From contig NZ_BBWV01000001.1 of NCBI RefSeq assembly GCF_000974785.1, positions 310,001 through 374,000 of the forward strand: a stretch of 64,000 bases of DNA. The letters are read 5' to 3'. Position numbers and translations under genes: made by a program. The notes beneath the pieces were generated by a model. The model was not told the DNA's origin. It did no database searches and worked only from the letters and a program-made list of their open reading frames with translations. The DNA comes from Flavihumibacter petaseus NBRC 106054 (GTDB taxonomy: Bacteria; Bacteroidota; Bacteroidia; Chitinophagales; Chitinophagaceae). This document shows, one piece after another, positions 36,952 through 45,813 of this stretch (position 1 is the first letter of the stretch; each line of letters begins with the position of its first letter).

Positions 36952-37524
36952 ATGCCTGCCAAACAGTTCGTGTCACAACATAAACTGAAAATCAGTTTGC
37001 TTTTTCTCTTCATGATTGCACTGATTGTGATCAATAACGTACACAACAGAAAAAATCTGACGGAGATGGACCATTCCGTGGCATCAATGTACCAGGACAG
37101 GCTGCTGGCTTCAACCTATCTTTTTGATCTGTCCAGCCAACTGCATGAAGGCGATATAAACGGACTGAAGAAAACGATCGATCAGTATGAAAAGACTTAC
37201 CTGATCCCCCAGGAAAAAATAAAGTGGCAGGAATTTAAATCCAGTATGGTTGCAGTGACGCATGCGCAACCCGGTAAGGCAGATAAATCCGCAGCCATGA
37301 AAGCAGCACAGGAAAACCTGAAGCAGTTAATTCACATCCAGGCGGAAGAAGGGAAAAGATTGTTCAGGCAGACCCATGCCGATATTCAATGGTCCTACCT
37401 GGGTTATTACCTGGAATTGTCCCTCCTCCTGATCATGTGCATGATGTCTATCCACCTGATGGGCATAACCAAGGACAGTTATGATCCACTGGCCGGCAAA
37501 AGTCCACTCCGGATAATTCCATAA
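36952..37524 (+). CDS. Two-helix membrane protein with four-helix-bundle sensor layout
   Basis: The protein has 190 residues. One membrane helix lies near the N-terminus (LKISLLFLFMIALIVINNV) and a second near residues 152-172 (LGYYLELSLLLIMCMMSIHLMG). Between them is a helical extracytoplasmic region rich in charged residues. This is the layout of the four-helix-bundle sensor of chemoreceptors (4HB_MCP), but no HAMP, kinase or methyl-accepting output follows. It ends 17 residues after the second helix. Function unknown. Confidence 0.6.
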   Translation: MPAKQFVSQHKLKISLLFLFMIALIVINNVHNRKNLTEMDHSVASMYQDRLLASTYLFDLSSQLHEGDINGLKKTIDQYEKTYLIPQEKIKWQEFKSSMVAVTHAQPGKADKSAAMKAAQENLKQLIHIQAEEGKRLFRQTHADIQWSYLGYYLELSLLLIMCMMSIHLMGITKDSYDPLAGKSPLRIIP

Positions 37525-37653
37525 AACGGAAACGAACAGTTGCTGTATCAATACCGGACATCTAATCGCACAAAACAGGTAGTAAATCATTGAGACACTT
37601 GACAATAACTCACTGGCACGACCTTGGTGGAAATTCACCAATAACCGAGCTCC

Positions 37654-40071
37654 ATGCCATCCCAGAACCTGCGCCTGGCTTTCCGGACACTCTGGAAAGA
37701 CCGCTTTTTTTCAGTATTGAACATTATCGGGCTTTCCACTGGCCTCGCCTGTACATTTTTTATCCTGTTGTGGGTTCAGGAAGAAAAAACAACCGGCAGG
37801 TTTGGAAAAGATGATGACCGGAGATACCAGGTATTGATGAACGTAACGGCACCTGATGGCATCCATACAGGACATCAGACACCGGGGTTGCTGGCACAAA
37901 CGCTGCAAAGCGAAATCCCGGAAATTGAACATGCAGTTGCAACCATATACCCGGGGGGACTGACCAGTGAAAAAGGCTATTTCAGGTATAACGGAAAGGC
38001 GACGGAGGCCCGCGCCCTTTTTGCCGGGGATCAACTACTCGATGTCTTCCCCTATCACCTGCTGTCCGGGAACCGGCAAAAACTTTTCCCGACAAGCCAG
38101 TCTATGCTCATTACACGATCCTTTGCCAAAAAGATCTTCGGCGCGGAAACGGTCGCCCCGGGGCGAATGCTTGAATGGAACCAGTTTGGAAATAGCGGAC
38201 TGTACAGCATCGCCGGAGTGCTGGACGATCTTCCACAAGCGGCAATTGACAGATTCGACGTTGTGTTTCCTTATGCACTGTTCCTGCAGAAAAACCCCAA
38301 ACTAAACAACTGGAACAACAACGATCCCTGTACTTTTCTCCTGTTGAATAAAGGAACAGATCCCATAGCAGTCAATAAGAAACTGACAGCGTTCATACAG
38401 GCAAAAAAGGGTAAAACCACCAGCGGCCTGTTATTACAACCTTATGGGGATATTTACCTTTATAACAACTACAAAAATGGTGCGGTAGACGGTGGCCGTG
38501 TCAGTTATGTAAAAACATTCACTGCAATAGCAGTCATCATCCTGTTGATTGCCTGTATCAATTTCGTGAATCTTTCTACAGCAAGAGCTTCGGGCAGAAT
38601 GAAAGGCACATTACTCAGAAAGGTTATGGGTGCAAAACGTCTTTCACTCATCGTTCAGAGCCTTCGGGAAGCCATGCTGCTTTCCTTTGGTGCAACGGCA
38701 CTGGCACTAATGATCGTAGTCTTTCTGCTCCCGCAATTCAACCTGATAACCGGTAAGAACATAATCGTTCAGGCAACGCTTTGGCAACTATCCGGAATCT
38801 TTGGCATAACGATTATCGTTGGGCTCCTGGCAGGCATTTATCCTGCATGCTACCTATCCGGATTCCGTTTGCCGGCAATGTTCCGGCAAAAGATACAACG
38901 CTCAAAGGAGGAAACAGTGTTCAGAAAGGCATTGGTCGTATTTCAGTTTGCGATCAGTGTAATCCTTCTAACCGGTGTACTGGTAGTTCATCAACAGATG
39001 CAACTCATCCAAAACAAAAACCTGGGATACAGCCGTAACAATGTAATCTACTTCGATTTCAGCGGATGGGTATCGGATCAGCAATCCGATTATCAGGCTG
39101 GTGGAAAATTTGAATCGGACCTTCACAGTTTCCTTGCTGAAGTCAGGCAGTTGCCGCATGTACTGCAGGCTGCAAATTTCAGACACAGCATCATTAACAG
39201 GCAGGGCGGTACAAGTGATGTCACCTGGCCGGGCAAACCACCAAACGCCAGTATAAATTTTACAGATATCGCAGCAGGATATGGTTTCATTGAAACCCTG
39301 GATATACAAATGGTGAGTGGCCGGCCTTTTTCGGAGAAATTCGGAGATAATAAATCATCAGTCATTCTAAACGAAGCCGCTGTCGCCGCAATGCAGCTGC
39401 CTGATCCGGTTGGCAAAGTGATCCGGGTATGGGGAGAAGACAAAACGATTATCGGGGTAACGAAAAATTTCAATTTCGAATCCTTGTATGAACCACTAAA
39501 ACCCTGTTTTTTTGATTTCACTTTCAGTAACCGGGCTTCGAAAGTAATGGTACGGACGGAGCCAGGTACAACACATGAAACAATTGAAAAGCTTTCGGTG
39601 CTGTATCAGTCGTTTCAGCCCGGGATTCCGTTTACCTATTATTTTCTGGAAGATGAATATGCAGCGCTGTATGCTTCAGAATACCGCGTTGCTGACCTTT
39701 CCGGTTATTTTGCCATACTTGCCGTAATCATTTCATGCCTGGGTTTGTTCGGGCTGGTTGCTTACACTATTGTCAGAAAACAAAAGGAGATCGGTATCCG
39801 TAAGGTGATTGGTGCCAGCGTCTTGAGTATACTTGTCCTGTTATCGAAAAACCTTTTACAACTCGTGGTTCTTGCAGTGGCAATCGGACTTCCCGTATCC
39901 TGGTGGATTGCGCAAAGATGGCTTGACAATTTTGAGTACCGCATTGTAGCCGGTCCGCTGCTTTTTGGAGCATCCGCTGCTATTGTACTGATCATCACAG
40001 CGATTACAATCAGCGTCCATACCGTGAGAGCAGCCCTGATCAATCCGGTCAAAGTATTGCATAACGATTGA
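37654..40071 (+). CDS. ABC transporter permease (MacB/FtsX type)
   Basis: The protein has 805 residues. It starts with a cytoplasmic tail and membrane helix (FFSVLNIIGLSTGLACTFFILLWV), then a MacB-type periplasmic core domain. A first FtsX block follows (IAVIILLIACINFVNLSTARASGRMKGTLLRKVMGAKR), then a second periplasmic domain, then a C-terminal FtsX block (ILAVIISCLGLFGLVAYTIVRKQKEIGIRKVIGAS). This duplicated form is common in Bacteroidota. No cognate ATPase gene is adjacent; the stand-alone ATPases elsewhere in the window may or may not serve it. The 129 bp before it (37525-37653) hold no gene. Confidence 0.9.
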   Translation: MPSQNLRLAFRTLWKDRFFSVLNIIGLSTGLACTFFILLWVQEEKTTGRFGKDDDRRYQVLMNVTAPDGIHTGHQTPGLLAQTLQSEIPEIEHAVATIYPGGLTSEKGYFRYNGKATEARALFAGDQLLDVFPYHLLSGNRQKLFPTSQSMLITRSFAKKIFGAETVAPGRMLEWNQFGNSGLYSIAGVLDDLPQAAIDRFDVVFPYALFLQKNPKLNNWNNNDPCTFLLLNKGTDPIAVNKKLTAFIQAKKGKTTSGLLLQPYGDIYLYNNYKNGAVDGGRVSYVKTFTAIAVIILLIACINFVNLSTARASGRMKGTLLRKVMGAKRLSLIVQSLREAMLLSFGATALALMIVVFLLPQFNLITGKNIIVQATLWQLSGIFGITIIVGLLAGIYPACYLSGFRLPAMFRQKIQRSKEETVFRKALVVFQFAISVILLTGVLVVHQQMQLIQNKNLGYSRNNVIYFDFSGWVSDQQSDYQAGGKFESDLHSFLAEVRQLPHVLQAANFRHSIINRQGGTSDVTWPGKPPNASINFTDIAAGYGFIETLDIQMVSGRPFSEKFGDNKSSVILNEAAVAAMQLPDPVGKVIRVWGEDKTIIGVTKNFNFESLYEPLKPCFFDFTFSNRASKVMVRTEPGTTHETIEKLSVLYQSFQPGIPFTYYFLEDEYAALYASEYRVADLSGYFAILAVIISCLGLFGLVAYTIVRKQKEIGIRKVIGASVLSILVLLSKNLLQLVVLAVAIGLPVSWWIAQRWLDNFEYRIVAGPLLFGASAAIVLIITAITISVHTVRAALINPVKVLHND

Positions 40072-40077
40072 TGCAAC

Positions 40078-40115
40078 AAAAAGCCCTGAAACAATTTTAG
40101 ATTGTTTCAGGGCTT
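40078..40115 (-). terminator. Terminator of tRNA-Ala and of the ABC permease gene
   Basis: A 15-bp perfect stem (40081-40095 with 40101-40115) has loop TTTAG. On the minus strand the hairpin is followed by TTTTTGTT, so it ends the tRNA transcript. It lies 10 bp after the permease stop and may work in both directions. Confidence 0.85.
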
Positions 40116-40121
40116 GTCTTG

Positions 40122-40195
<74 letters not shown>

Positions 40196-40223
40196 TTACA
40201 TTGTGCCTGCCTGAACAGGAGTG

Positions 40224-40254
40224 CAAATATAGACCGGGGAAGCATGCCGGCAAA
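40224..40254 (-). promoter_or_regulatory. tRNA-Ala promoter, full Bacteroidota consensus
   Basis: On the minus strand TTTG (40254-40251) and TATATTTG (40231-40224) are exactly 19 bp apart, a perfect match to TTTG-N19-TAnnTTTG. The tRNA begins about 29 bp downstream. Confidence 0.75.
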
Positions 40255-40261
40255 AAATAAA

Positions 40262-40789
40262 CTAGGCTTTTTTGATCAGTTCCACGTTGATTGACAACTT
40301 CACTTCGTCTGACACAACAATGCCGCCAGCTTCAGTTACAGCGCTCCAGGTGAGGCCGAAATCCTGCCTGTTGATCTTACCGGTCATTTCAAAACCAGCA
40401 ACAGTATTGCCATAAAAGTCTTGCTGCGTGCCACCGAATTCAGCCTGCAGGGTAACAGGATGTGTAGTGCCACGAATCGTAAGATTACCCTTCAGCAAAA
40501 ATTCATGATCCTTTTTAGGCGTAAGGGACTCAGATACGAAAGTCATTTTGGGATGTCCGCCGGCATCAAAAAAGTCAGGGGATTTCAGGTGCGCATCGCG
40601 CTGATCATTACCAGTGGTGATACTGTCAATGTCTGCCGAAAATTGCACTTTTGCATCGCTGAAATCTTCCTTCTCAGCTTCTACTGTTCCTTCAAAACTG
40701 CTGAATTTGCCGGATACCGTGGAGATCACGAGGTGTTTTACCTTAAAAGTGATCTCCGAATGATTGGGGTCTATGCTCCAGGTTGCCAT
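40262..40789 (-). CDS. YceI-family lipocalin-like protein
   Basis: The protein has 175 residues from the ATG at 40789, giving MATWSIDPNHSEITFKVKHLVIS. A longer frame would add 24 residues without homology and run through the likely promoter. The YceI beta-barrel pattern is clear (VSGKFSSFEGTV, IRGTTHPVTL, NRQDFGLTWSAVTEAGGIVVSDEVKL). The family binds isoprenoid or lipid ligands. There is no signal peptide here, so it is cytoplasmic, unlike E. coli YceI. Confidence 0.92.
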   Translation of the reverse strand: MATWSIDPNHSEITFKVKHLVISTVSGKFSSFEGTVEAEKEDFSDAKVQFSADIDSITTGNDQRDAHLKSPDFFDAGGHPKMTFVSESLTPKKDHEFLLKGNLTIRGTTHPVTLQAEFGGTQQDFYGNTVAGFEMTGKINRQDFGLTWSAVTEAGGIVVSDEVKLSINVELIKKA

Positions 40790-40809
40790 ATGATGTAGTT
40801 TTAATACTG

Positions 40810-40840
40810 TAAATCTAATGTTTAAACTTCGATATGCAAT
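40810..40840 (-). promoter_or_regulatory. Candidate promoter of the YceI gene
   Basis: On the minus strand ATTG (40840-40837) and TAGATTTA (40817-40810) are 19 bp apart. Each differs from the Bacteroidota consensus at one position. The YceI ATG is 20 bp downstream of the -7 box. Confidence 0.4.
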
Positions 40841-40841
40841 G

Positions 40842-40875
40842 TTAAAATAAAAAAAATCCAACAGTTGCTGGATTT
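40842..40875 (-). terminator. Terminator of the citrate synthase gene
   Basis: On the minus strand a 7-bp stem AAATCCA/TGGATTT (40875-40869 with 40860-40854) is followed by TTTTTATTTT. It begins 26 bp after the gltA stop and precedes the YceI promoter region. Confidence 0.65.
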
Positions 40876-40901
40876 CAATTATTTATATGACGAATAGGGG
40901 G

Positions 40902-42227
40902 TTAGTCTCCCCAAATTTCTTCCGTTCCGTTCAACCAGCCCCGCACCAGGTTCGTGGTTACAGACTTTGGCCGCTCAATCGGGAAGCCCAGGGCCCGGTC
41001 CCAGATCAGGCTGGCCATAACACCCAATGACCGGCTGACAGCGAACAATACGGTATAGAACTCATATTCCGTCATACCGTAATGCACCAGTAATGCGCCG
41101 CTGTGTGCGTCGACATTAGGCCAGGGGTTTTTGATCTTTCCAAGACTCTGCAGGATGGGCGGAACGGTGTCGTATATATTCCAGACAGTCTGACAAAGTG
41201 CATCATCAGGCATATGTTTCTTACCGAATTCCATCTGAGCAGTAAACCTTGGGTCGGTCTTCCGCAGAACGGCATGACCATATCCCGGCACAACTTTCCC
41301 GTTCGCCAGGGTCTCCTGTACGTATTTGCTGATCTGTTCCTTGCCGGGCAACTCTGTTCCCAATTGCTCCTGCATTTCAAAGATCCATTTGATCACTTCC
41401 TGGTTTGCAAGGCCATGCAAAGGACCTGCCAGGCCATTCATTCCCGCAGCAAAGCTGAGATAGGGATCACTCAGCGCTGAACCGACAAGATGCGTGGTAT
41501 GCGCGCTCACATTGCCACCTTCGTGATCAGCGTGAATGGTCATATACAACCGCATCAGTTCTTTAAACCCATCGTCTTCATATCCCAGCATGTGTGCAAA
41601 GTTGCCTGCCCAGTCAAGGAGGCCGTTTGGCTGGATATGTTCATTATTCTTGTACTTGCGGCGGTATACATAGGCAGCAATCCGGGGAAGGCGTGCGATG
41701 AGGTCCATCGCGTCATCAAACACATGTTCCCAGTAATCCTTCTTATTCAATCCCCGCGCATACTCTTTGGCAAAATTGCTTTCCGTTTGCAGTGCCATCA
41801 CACCAACCACAAACATTGTCATCGGATGAGTGTTGAGCGGCAATGCATCGATAGTATTGAACACATGGGTTGGCACATGGGATCTGCGCTGCAATTTGGC
41901 AGTCATCTCATTCATGTCTTCCTCACTGGGAAGTTCATCAAACAGCATAAGGTAAAAAATACCCTCGGGAAGTGGTTCGCTCCCTCCTTTTGCTTTTGGC
42001 AATTTCTCCTGCAACTCAGGTATCGTGTAACCCCTGAAGCGGATACCTTCATGCGCATCCAGTAAAGATGTTTCAGAAACAAGACCAGTAATGCCGCGCA
42101 TGCCCTGGTAAATCTGGGACAGCGTTACTTCTCCGATTTTCTTGTTACCATGCTCTTTGATAATGTCCTTGATTTCAGCGGCAGCCGCATCAGCCTTTGT
42201 TTTGAATTTTTCTTTATACGATCCCAT
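40902..42227 (-). CDS. gltA: Citrate synthase, eukaryote-like type
   Basis: The protein has 441 residues. It belongs to the mitochondrial-like branch of citrate synthases, with a long N-terminus and the sequence RGITGLVSETSLLDAHEGIRFRGYTIPEL. Catalytic residues are visible: the His in GPLHGLANQ, the His in PGYGHAVLRKTDPR and the Asp in NVDAHSG. It condenses acetyl-CoA and oxaloacetate at the entry to the TCA cycle, in keeping with the odhAB genes at the start of this window. It is followed by its own terminator. Confidence 0.95.
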   Translation of the reverse strand: MGSYKEKFKTKADAAAAEIKDIIKEHGNKKIGEVTLSQIYQGMRGITGLVSETSLLDAHEGIRFRGYTIPELQEKLPKAKGGSEPLPEGIFYLMLFDELPSEEDMNEMTAKLQRRSHVPTHVFNTIDALPLNTHPMTMFVVGVMALQTESNFAKEYARGLNKKDYWEHVFDDAMDLIARLPRIAAYVYRRKYKNNEHIQPNGLLDWAGNFAHMLGYEDDGFKELMRLYMTIHADHEGGNVSAHTTHLVGSALSDPYLSFAAGMNGLAGPLHGLANQEVIKWIFEMQEQLGTELPGKEQISKYVQETLANGKVVPGYGHAVLRKTDPRFTAQMEFGKKHMPDDALCQTVWNIYDTVPPILQSLGKIKNPWPNVDAHSGALLVHYGMTEYEFYTVLFAVSRSLGVMASLIWDRALGFPIERPKSVTTNLVRGWLNGTEEIWGD

Positions 42228-42317
42228 GTAGAACTTTTTAAATGTGTTCAGAGTGTCGCGCAGGGTTGACTATAACCGATAAAATTAGGTTATTCTGCAT
42301 TAAAACGGAATGAAAAA

Positions 42318-43406
42318 CTATTTGGGAGCGTTCCTGTAAAGTATCGTGGCAACGATGGCAAAAACGATATTGGGAAGCCATGCTGCAAGGAATGGCGGAA
42401 AGTTTCCTTTGGTGCTGAATACTGTTGAAAATTTATCCATCACCACAAAAAGTGCGGCAGATACTATTCCGAAAGCGAGGTGAAGTCCGCTGCCTCCCCT
42501 TGTCTTTCGGGCTGCCACCGCAACCCCCATCAACGTAAGGATAATGACCGAAACAGGTGTGGCAAACCGCCGGAACAACTCGACCTTATAGGTGTTCAGA
42601 CCCTCGGTACCGCGGCCCTCTTCCTTTTTGATGAACTCCCATAATTCCGGTGAGTTCATTTTATCCTTCATGTATTCATCGCGCCGCAACTCACCAGGCT
42701 TCATATTGATGTCCAGCAGGAAAGTTGTATGTTTCGTCACGGTTTCATGCAAGCCGTCTATTTTCCGCTCCACGGCATTCTCTACCCGCCATTTTCTGGC
42801 AGCCGTATCCCATCGCACATAATCGCCCCGCAGGTTATAAATAACCTGGTTCCCCCGGATTCTGTCCATAAAAATGACACTTGCACTTTTATTGACTGTG
42901 TCATAATATTTTATCCCGATAAAACTGTTGGAGTCAGCACGGAAATAAAAATCCCTGCTGTTTCCACCCGCCTGATAGGAACTGTTCCGGTCAATGTACA
43001 CTGATTTAAAATCACTGTAAATCTGGTTGGCTCTTGGTATGACGAATGCATTTGCCCAGGCCATGATCCCTGCGAGCAGGAAGGCGCCGATCATATAAGG
43101 CCGCAACATACGGTTGTAGGGGATGCCTGCTGCAAGTATGGCAACCGTTTCGGACCTGCCGGCCATTTTGGAGGTGAAAAAGATAACAGCGATGAACACG
43201 ATCAGCGGAAAGATCATGGAAATCAGGAAAGGAATAAACCCGAAGTAGTACTTTGAAATAATCCCCCAAAAGGATAGACCGGACTTCACGAAATCATCTG
43301 TCTTTTCACTGGTATCGATCACTACAGCGATTACCGTTATGCACATAATGGCAAACAGGAAAGTGACCATGAACTTTTTAAATATATACCAGTCGAGTTT
43401 CTTCAT
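42318..43406 (-). CDS. LptF/LptG-family permease
   Basis: The protein has 362 residues. N-terminal membrane helices (FMVTFLFAIMCITVIAVVI, FGFIPFLISMIFPLIVFIAVIFF) precede SETVAILAAGIPYNRMLRPY, the family motif. A periplasmic jellyroll domain (about 130-255) is followed by three C-terminal helices. LptF and LptG form the inner-membrane part of the lipopolysaccharide export machine with LptB. Only one copy is here, and sequence alone does not separate F from G. It fits with lpxB earlier in the window. Confidence 0.9.
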   Translation of the reverse strand: MKKLDWYIFKKFMVTFLFAIMCITVIAVVIDTSEKTDDFVKSGLSFWGIISKYYFGFIPFLISMIFPLIVFIAVIFFTSKMAGRSETVAILAAGIPYNRMLRPYMIGAFLLAGIMAWANAFVIPRANQIYSDFKSVYIDRNSSYQAGGNSRDFYFRADSNSFIGIKYYDTVNKSASVIFMDRIRGNQVIYNLRGDYVRWDTAARKWRVENAVERKIDGLHETVTKHTTFLLDINMKPGELRRDEYMKDKMNSPELWEFIKKEEGRGTEGLNTYKVELFRRFATPVSVIILTLMGVAVAARKTRGGSGLHLAFGIVSAALFVVMDKFSTVFSTKGNFPPFLAAWLPNIVFAIVATILYRNAPK

Positions 43407-43422
43407 TTGGATGATTGCGCTC

Positions 43423-43455
43423 TAAATGTACTTGAAATTGTATTTCTGGTTCAAA
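43423..43455 (-). promoter_or_regulatory. Promoter of the LptF/G gene
   Basis: On the minus strand TTTG (43455-43452) and TACATTTA (43430-43423) are 21 bp apart. The -7 box matches at 7 of 8 positions. The start codon lies 16 bp downstream. Confidence 0.5.
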
Positions 43456-43477
43456 AGCACCCTGTTAAAACCATGTA

Positions 43478-44617
43478 TCAAAGCCTGGTTTTGAGCAGGG
43501 GGATCATTTCGTTCTTCCACGAGAAATAGTCACCGGCTACTATGTGTGCCCTTGCCTCCCTGACCAGCCACAGGTAAAAAGCAAGGTTATGTACACTGGC
43601 GATGGTGAGACCCAGTATCTCCTTTGATTTTACCAGGTGTCTCAGATAGGCTTTGCTGTAGTACGCGCTGATTCCGCTTCCGATCCCTTCATCGATGGGT
43701 GAAAAATCCTTTTCCCATTTCTTGTTATCAATATTAATAACACCCTGGCTCGTAAACAGCATGCCGTTTCGACCGTTTCGCGTGGGCATTACACAGTCAA
43801 ACATGTCTATCCCAAGCGCAATATTCTCAAGAATATTCCAAGGCGTTCCCACTCCCATCAGGTAGCGGGGCTTCTCCACAGGGAGGTTTTCACAGCATAA
43901 TGCAGTAAGTTCATACATCATGCTTTCCGGCTCTCCCACACTCAAACCGCCAATTGCATTGCCGGCAGCACCTCTGCTGCTGATATAATCACAGGAAGCT
44001 TTCCTTAAGTCAGGGAAAGTACTGCCCTGCACAATGGGAAACAGATTTTGCGTATAGCCATACAGGTCGGGAGTGTCGTCCAGCCGGGCGATACAACGGT
44101 CCACCCACCGATGGGTAAGCTCCATTGATTTTTTGGCATATCCATAGTCACTGGGGTATGGCGGACATTCATCGAATGCCATGATGATGTCCGCACCAAT
44201 ACTGCGCTGAATATCCATTACATTCTCAGCAGTAAAGAGGTGCTTTGAACCATCAATGTGGGATTGAAACAACGCGCCTTCCTCTGTCAGCTTCCGGTTG
44301 GCAGCCAGCGAAAACACCTGGTAACCGCCGCTATCCGTCAGAATGGGCTTGTTCCAGCCCATAAACCTGTGTAAACCACCCGCTGCTTCGAGTACTTCAG
44401 TACCGGGCCGGAGATAAAGGTGGTAGGTATTGCCAAGTATAATTTCTGCCTGAACATCATGCTGCAGCTGCTGCTGCGAAACTGCCTTAACGCTGCCTAC
44501 AGTGCCCACCGGCATGAAAATGGGTGTTTCCACAATCCCGTGATCGGTATAAATCGTTCCTCGTCTTGCGCTGGAACCCGGATCCCGGTGGGTCATTTCA
44601 AACTTCAAAACTGGCAT
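43478..44617 (-). CDS. tgt: tRNA-guanine transglycosylase without zinc-binding cysteines
   Basis: The protein has 379 residues, normal length. The TIM-barrel enzyme exchanges guanine for preQ1 at tRNA position 34 on the way to queuosine. Asp95 lies in TDSGGYQ, the nucleophile Asp271 in GIDMFDCVMPTRNGRNG, and the recognition loop in FDECPPYP. The C-terminal zinc site is odd. Bacterial Tgt normally has CxCxxC plus His; here those three positions are Ile312, Ser314 and Ser317 (IDEGIGSGISAYYSKAYL). His343 (VHNL) is retained. I confirmed the codons on the minus strand, so this is not a frame error. A -7 box TACCTTTG (44632-44625) lies 7 bp before the ATG. Confidence 0.93.
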   Translation of the reverse strand: MPVLKFEMTHRDPGSSARRGTIYTDHGIVETPIFMPVGTVGSVKAVSQQQLQHDVQAEIILGNTYHLYLRPGTEVLEAAGGLHRFMGWNKPILTDSGGYQVFSLAANRKLTEEGALFQSHIDGSKHLFTAENVMDIQRSIGADIIMAFDECPPYPSDYGYAKKSMELTHRWVDRCIARLDDTPDLYGYTQNLFPIVQGSTFPDLRKASCDYISSRGAAGNAIGGLSVGEPESMMYELTALCCENLPVEKPRYLMGVGTPWNILENIALGIDMFDCVMPTRNGRNGMLFTSQGVINIDNKKWEKDFSPIDEGIGSGISAYYSKAYLRHLVKSKEILGLTIASVHNLAFYLWLVREARAHIVAGDYFSWKNEMIPLLKTRL

Positions 44618-44679
44618 AAGCCAGCAAAGGTAAGGTTTGCCGGTTTTAAGTATTATTTTCGCGCCAACCCTAGTCGTTT

Positions 44680-45813
44680 ATGGATTTACTGCAGTTCCAC
44701 TGGAATGGGGCATGGACCGCCTTCCTGATTTTCTGTATCGTTACAATTATCCAGCTCCTGTATTATTGGGGCATCTTCAGCCGTCTTGCATTTTACCGGA
44801 AGAAAACCAGGGAGCAAAACCAGCAGCATCCGGTTTCGGTAATTATCTGCGCCCGCGATGAAGCTGCCAACCTTGCCCGCAATTTACCGGGTGTATTATT
44901 TCAGCAATATCCTACCACGCATGAGCTCGTTGTAGTAAATCATAACAGCCAGGACGATACGCGTTTCCTGCTGGAAGAATTCAGAAAAACATTTAAGAGC
45001 CTTGAAATCGTCAACCTGGAACAGGAAGCGAAAGGTATTCCCGGCAAGAAATACCCCCTATCCATTGGCATAAGGGAGGCCAATCATGAAATTGTGCTGC
45101 TCACCGATGCAGATTGCGTGCCCGCTTCTGAATTCTGGATACACCGGATGCAGGATGCTTACGAAAACGGTGTTGACATTGTTCTGGGATATAGCCCCTA
45201 TCACAAAAAGCCTGGACTGCTCAATAAGCTTATACGTTTTGAAACTTTCCACACCGGCATGCAATACCTCTCTTTCGCATTGGCCGGAATGCCCTATATG
45301 GGAGTGGGAAGAAACCTTTCCTACAAACGTCAGCTATTCCTTGCCAACAAGGGTTTTTCCAACATCAATCACCTTCCCGGAGGAGATGACGACCTCTTTA
45401 TCCATAAAGTGGCCCGGGGAAATAATACCCGGATTGTTATTGATCCGGAAGCGTTTACACTGTCAGAGCCAAAACAAAAATTTGGTGACTGGCTTCGGCA
45501 AAAGAACAGGCACTATAGCACCGGTAAGTATTATTCAACCCGTTTCAAATGGATGCTGGGGGCATATTCCTTTACGCAGTTCATCTACTACCCGGCCCTG
45601 CTTTTCAGCCTTTTTCTCTTCGACTGGAAACTGACCCTGGCAGTATTCGGCCTGAGATTTTTGTCACAGGCATACGTAAGTTACCAATGCATGAAAAAGC
45701 TGGAAGAAAAAGACCTGTGGCCCTGGTGGTGGATGCTTGACATCTGGATGTTCTTTTATTATTGCATCTTTGCACCTGCAATATGGAAAAAGCCCCGTCA
45801 AAGCTGGGTCTGA
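44680..45813 (+). CDS. Membrane-bound family 2 glycosyltransferase
   Basis: The protein has 377 residues. One N-terminal membrane helix (AFLIFCIVTIIQLLYYWGIF) precedes a GT-A domain that starts at PVSVIICARDEAANL. The metal-binding DxD-type motif is LTDADCVP, and GGDDDLFIHKVA with the later KNRHYSTG resemble the acceptor/QxxRW region. Two or three helices close the protein. It is probably active at the inner membrane on a lipid or polysaccharide acceptor; the sugar is unknown. Its 3' end overlaps rsmG by 31 bp, so the two are cotranscribed. Confidence 0.88.
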   Translation: MDLLQFHWNGAWTAFLIFCIVTIIQLLYYWGIFSRLAFYRKKTREQNQQHPVSVIICARDEAANLARNLPGVLFQQYPTTHELVVVNHNSQDDTRFLLEEFRKTFKSLEIVNLEQEAKGIPGKKYPLSIGIREANHEIVLLTDADCVPASEFWIHRMQDAYENGVDIVLGYSPYHKKPGLLNKLIRFETFHTGMQYLSFALAGMPYMGVGRNLSYKRQLFLANKGFSNINHLPGGDDDLFIHKVARGNNTRIVIDPEAFTLSEPKQKFGDWLRQKNRHYSTGKYYSTRFKWMLGAYSFTQFIYYPALLFSLFLFDWKLTLAVFGLRFLSQAYVSYQCMKKLEEKDLWPWWWMLDIWMFFYYCIFAPAIWKKPRQSWV

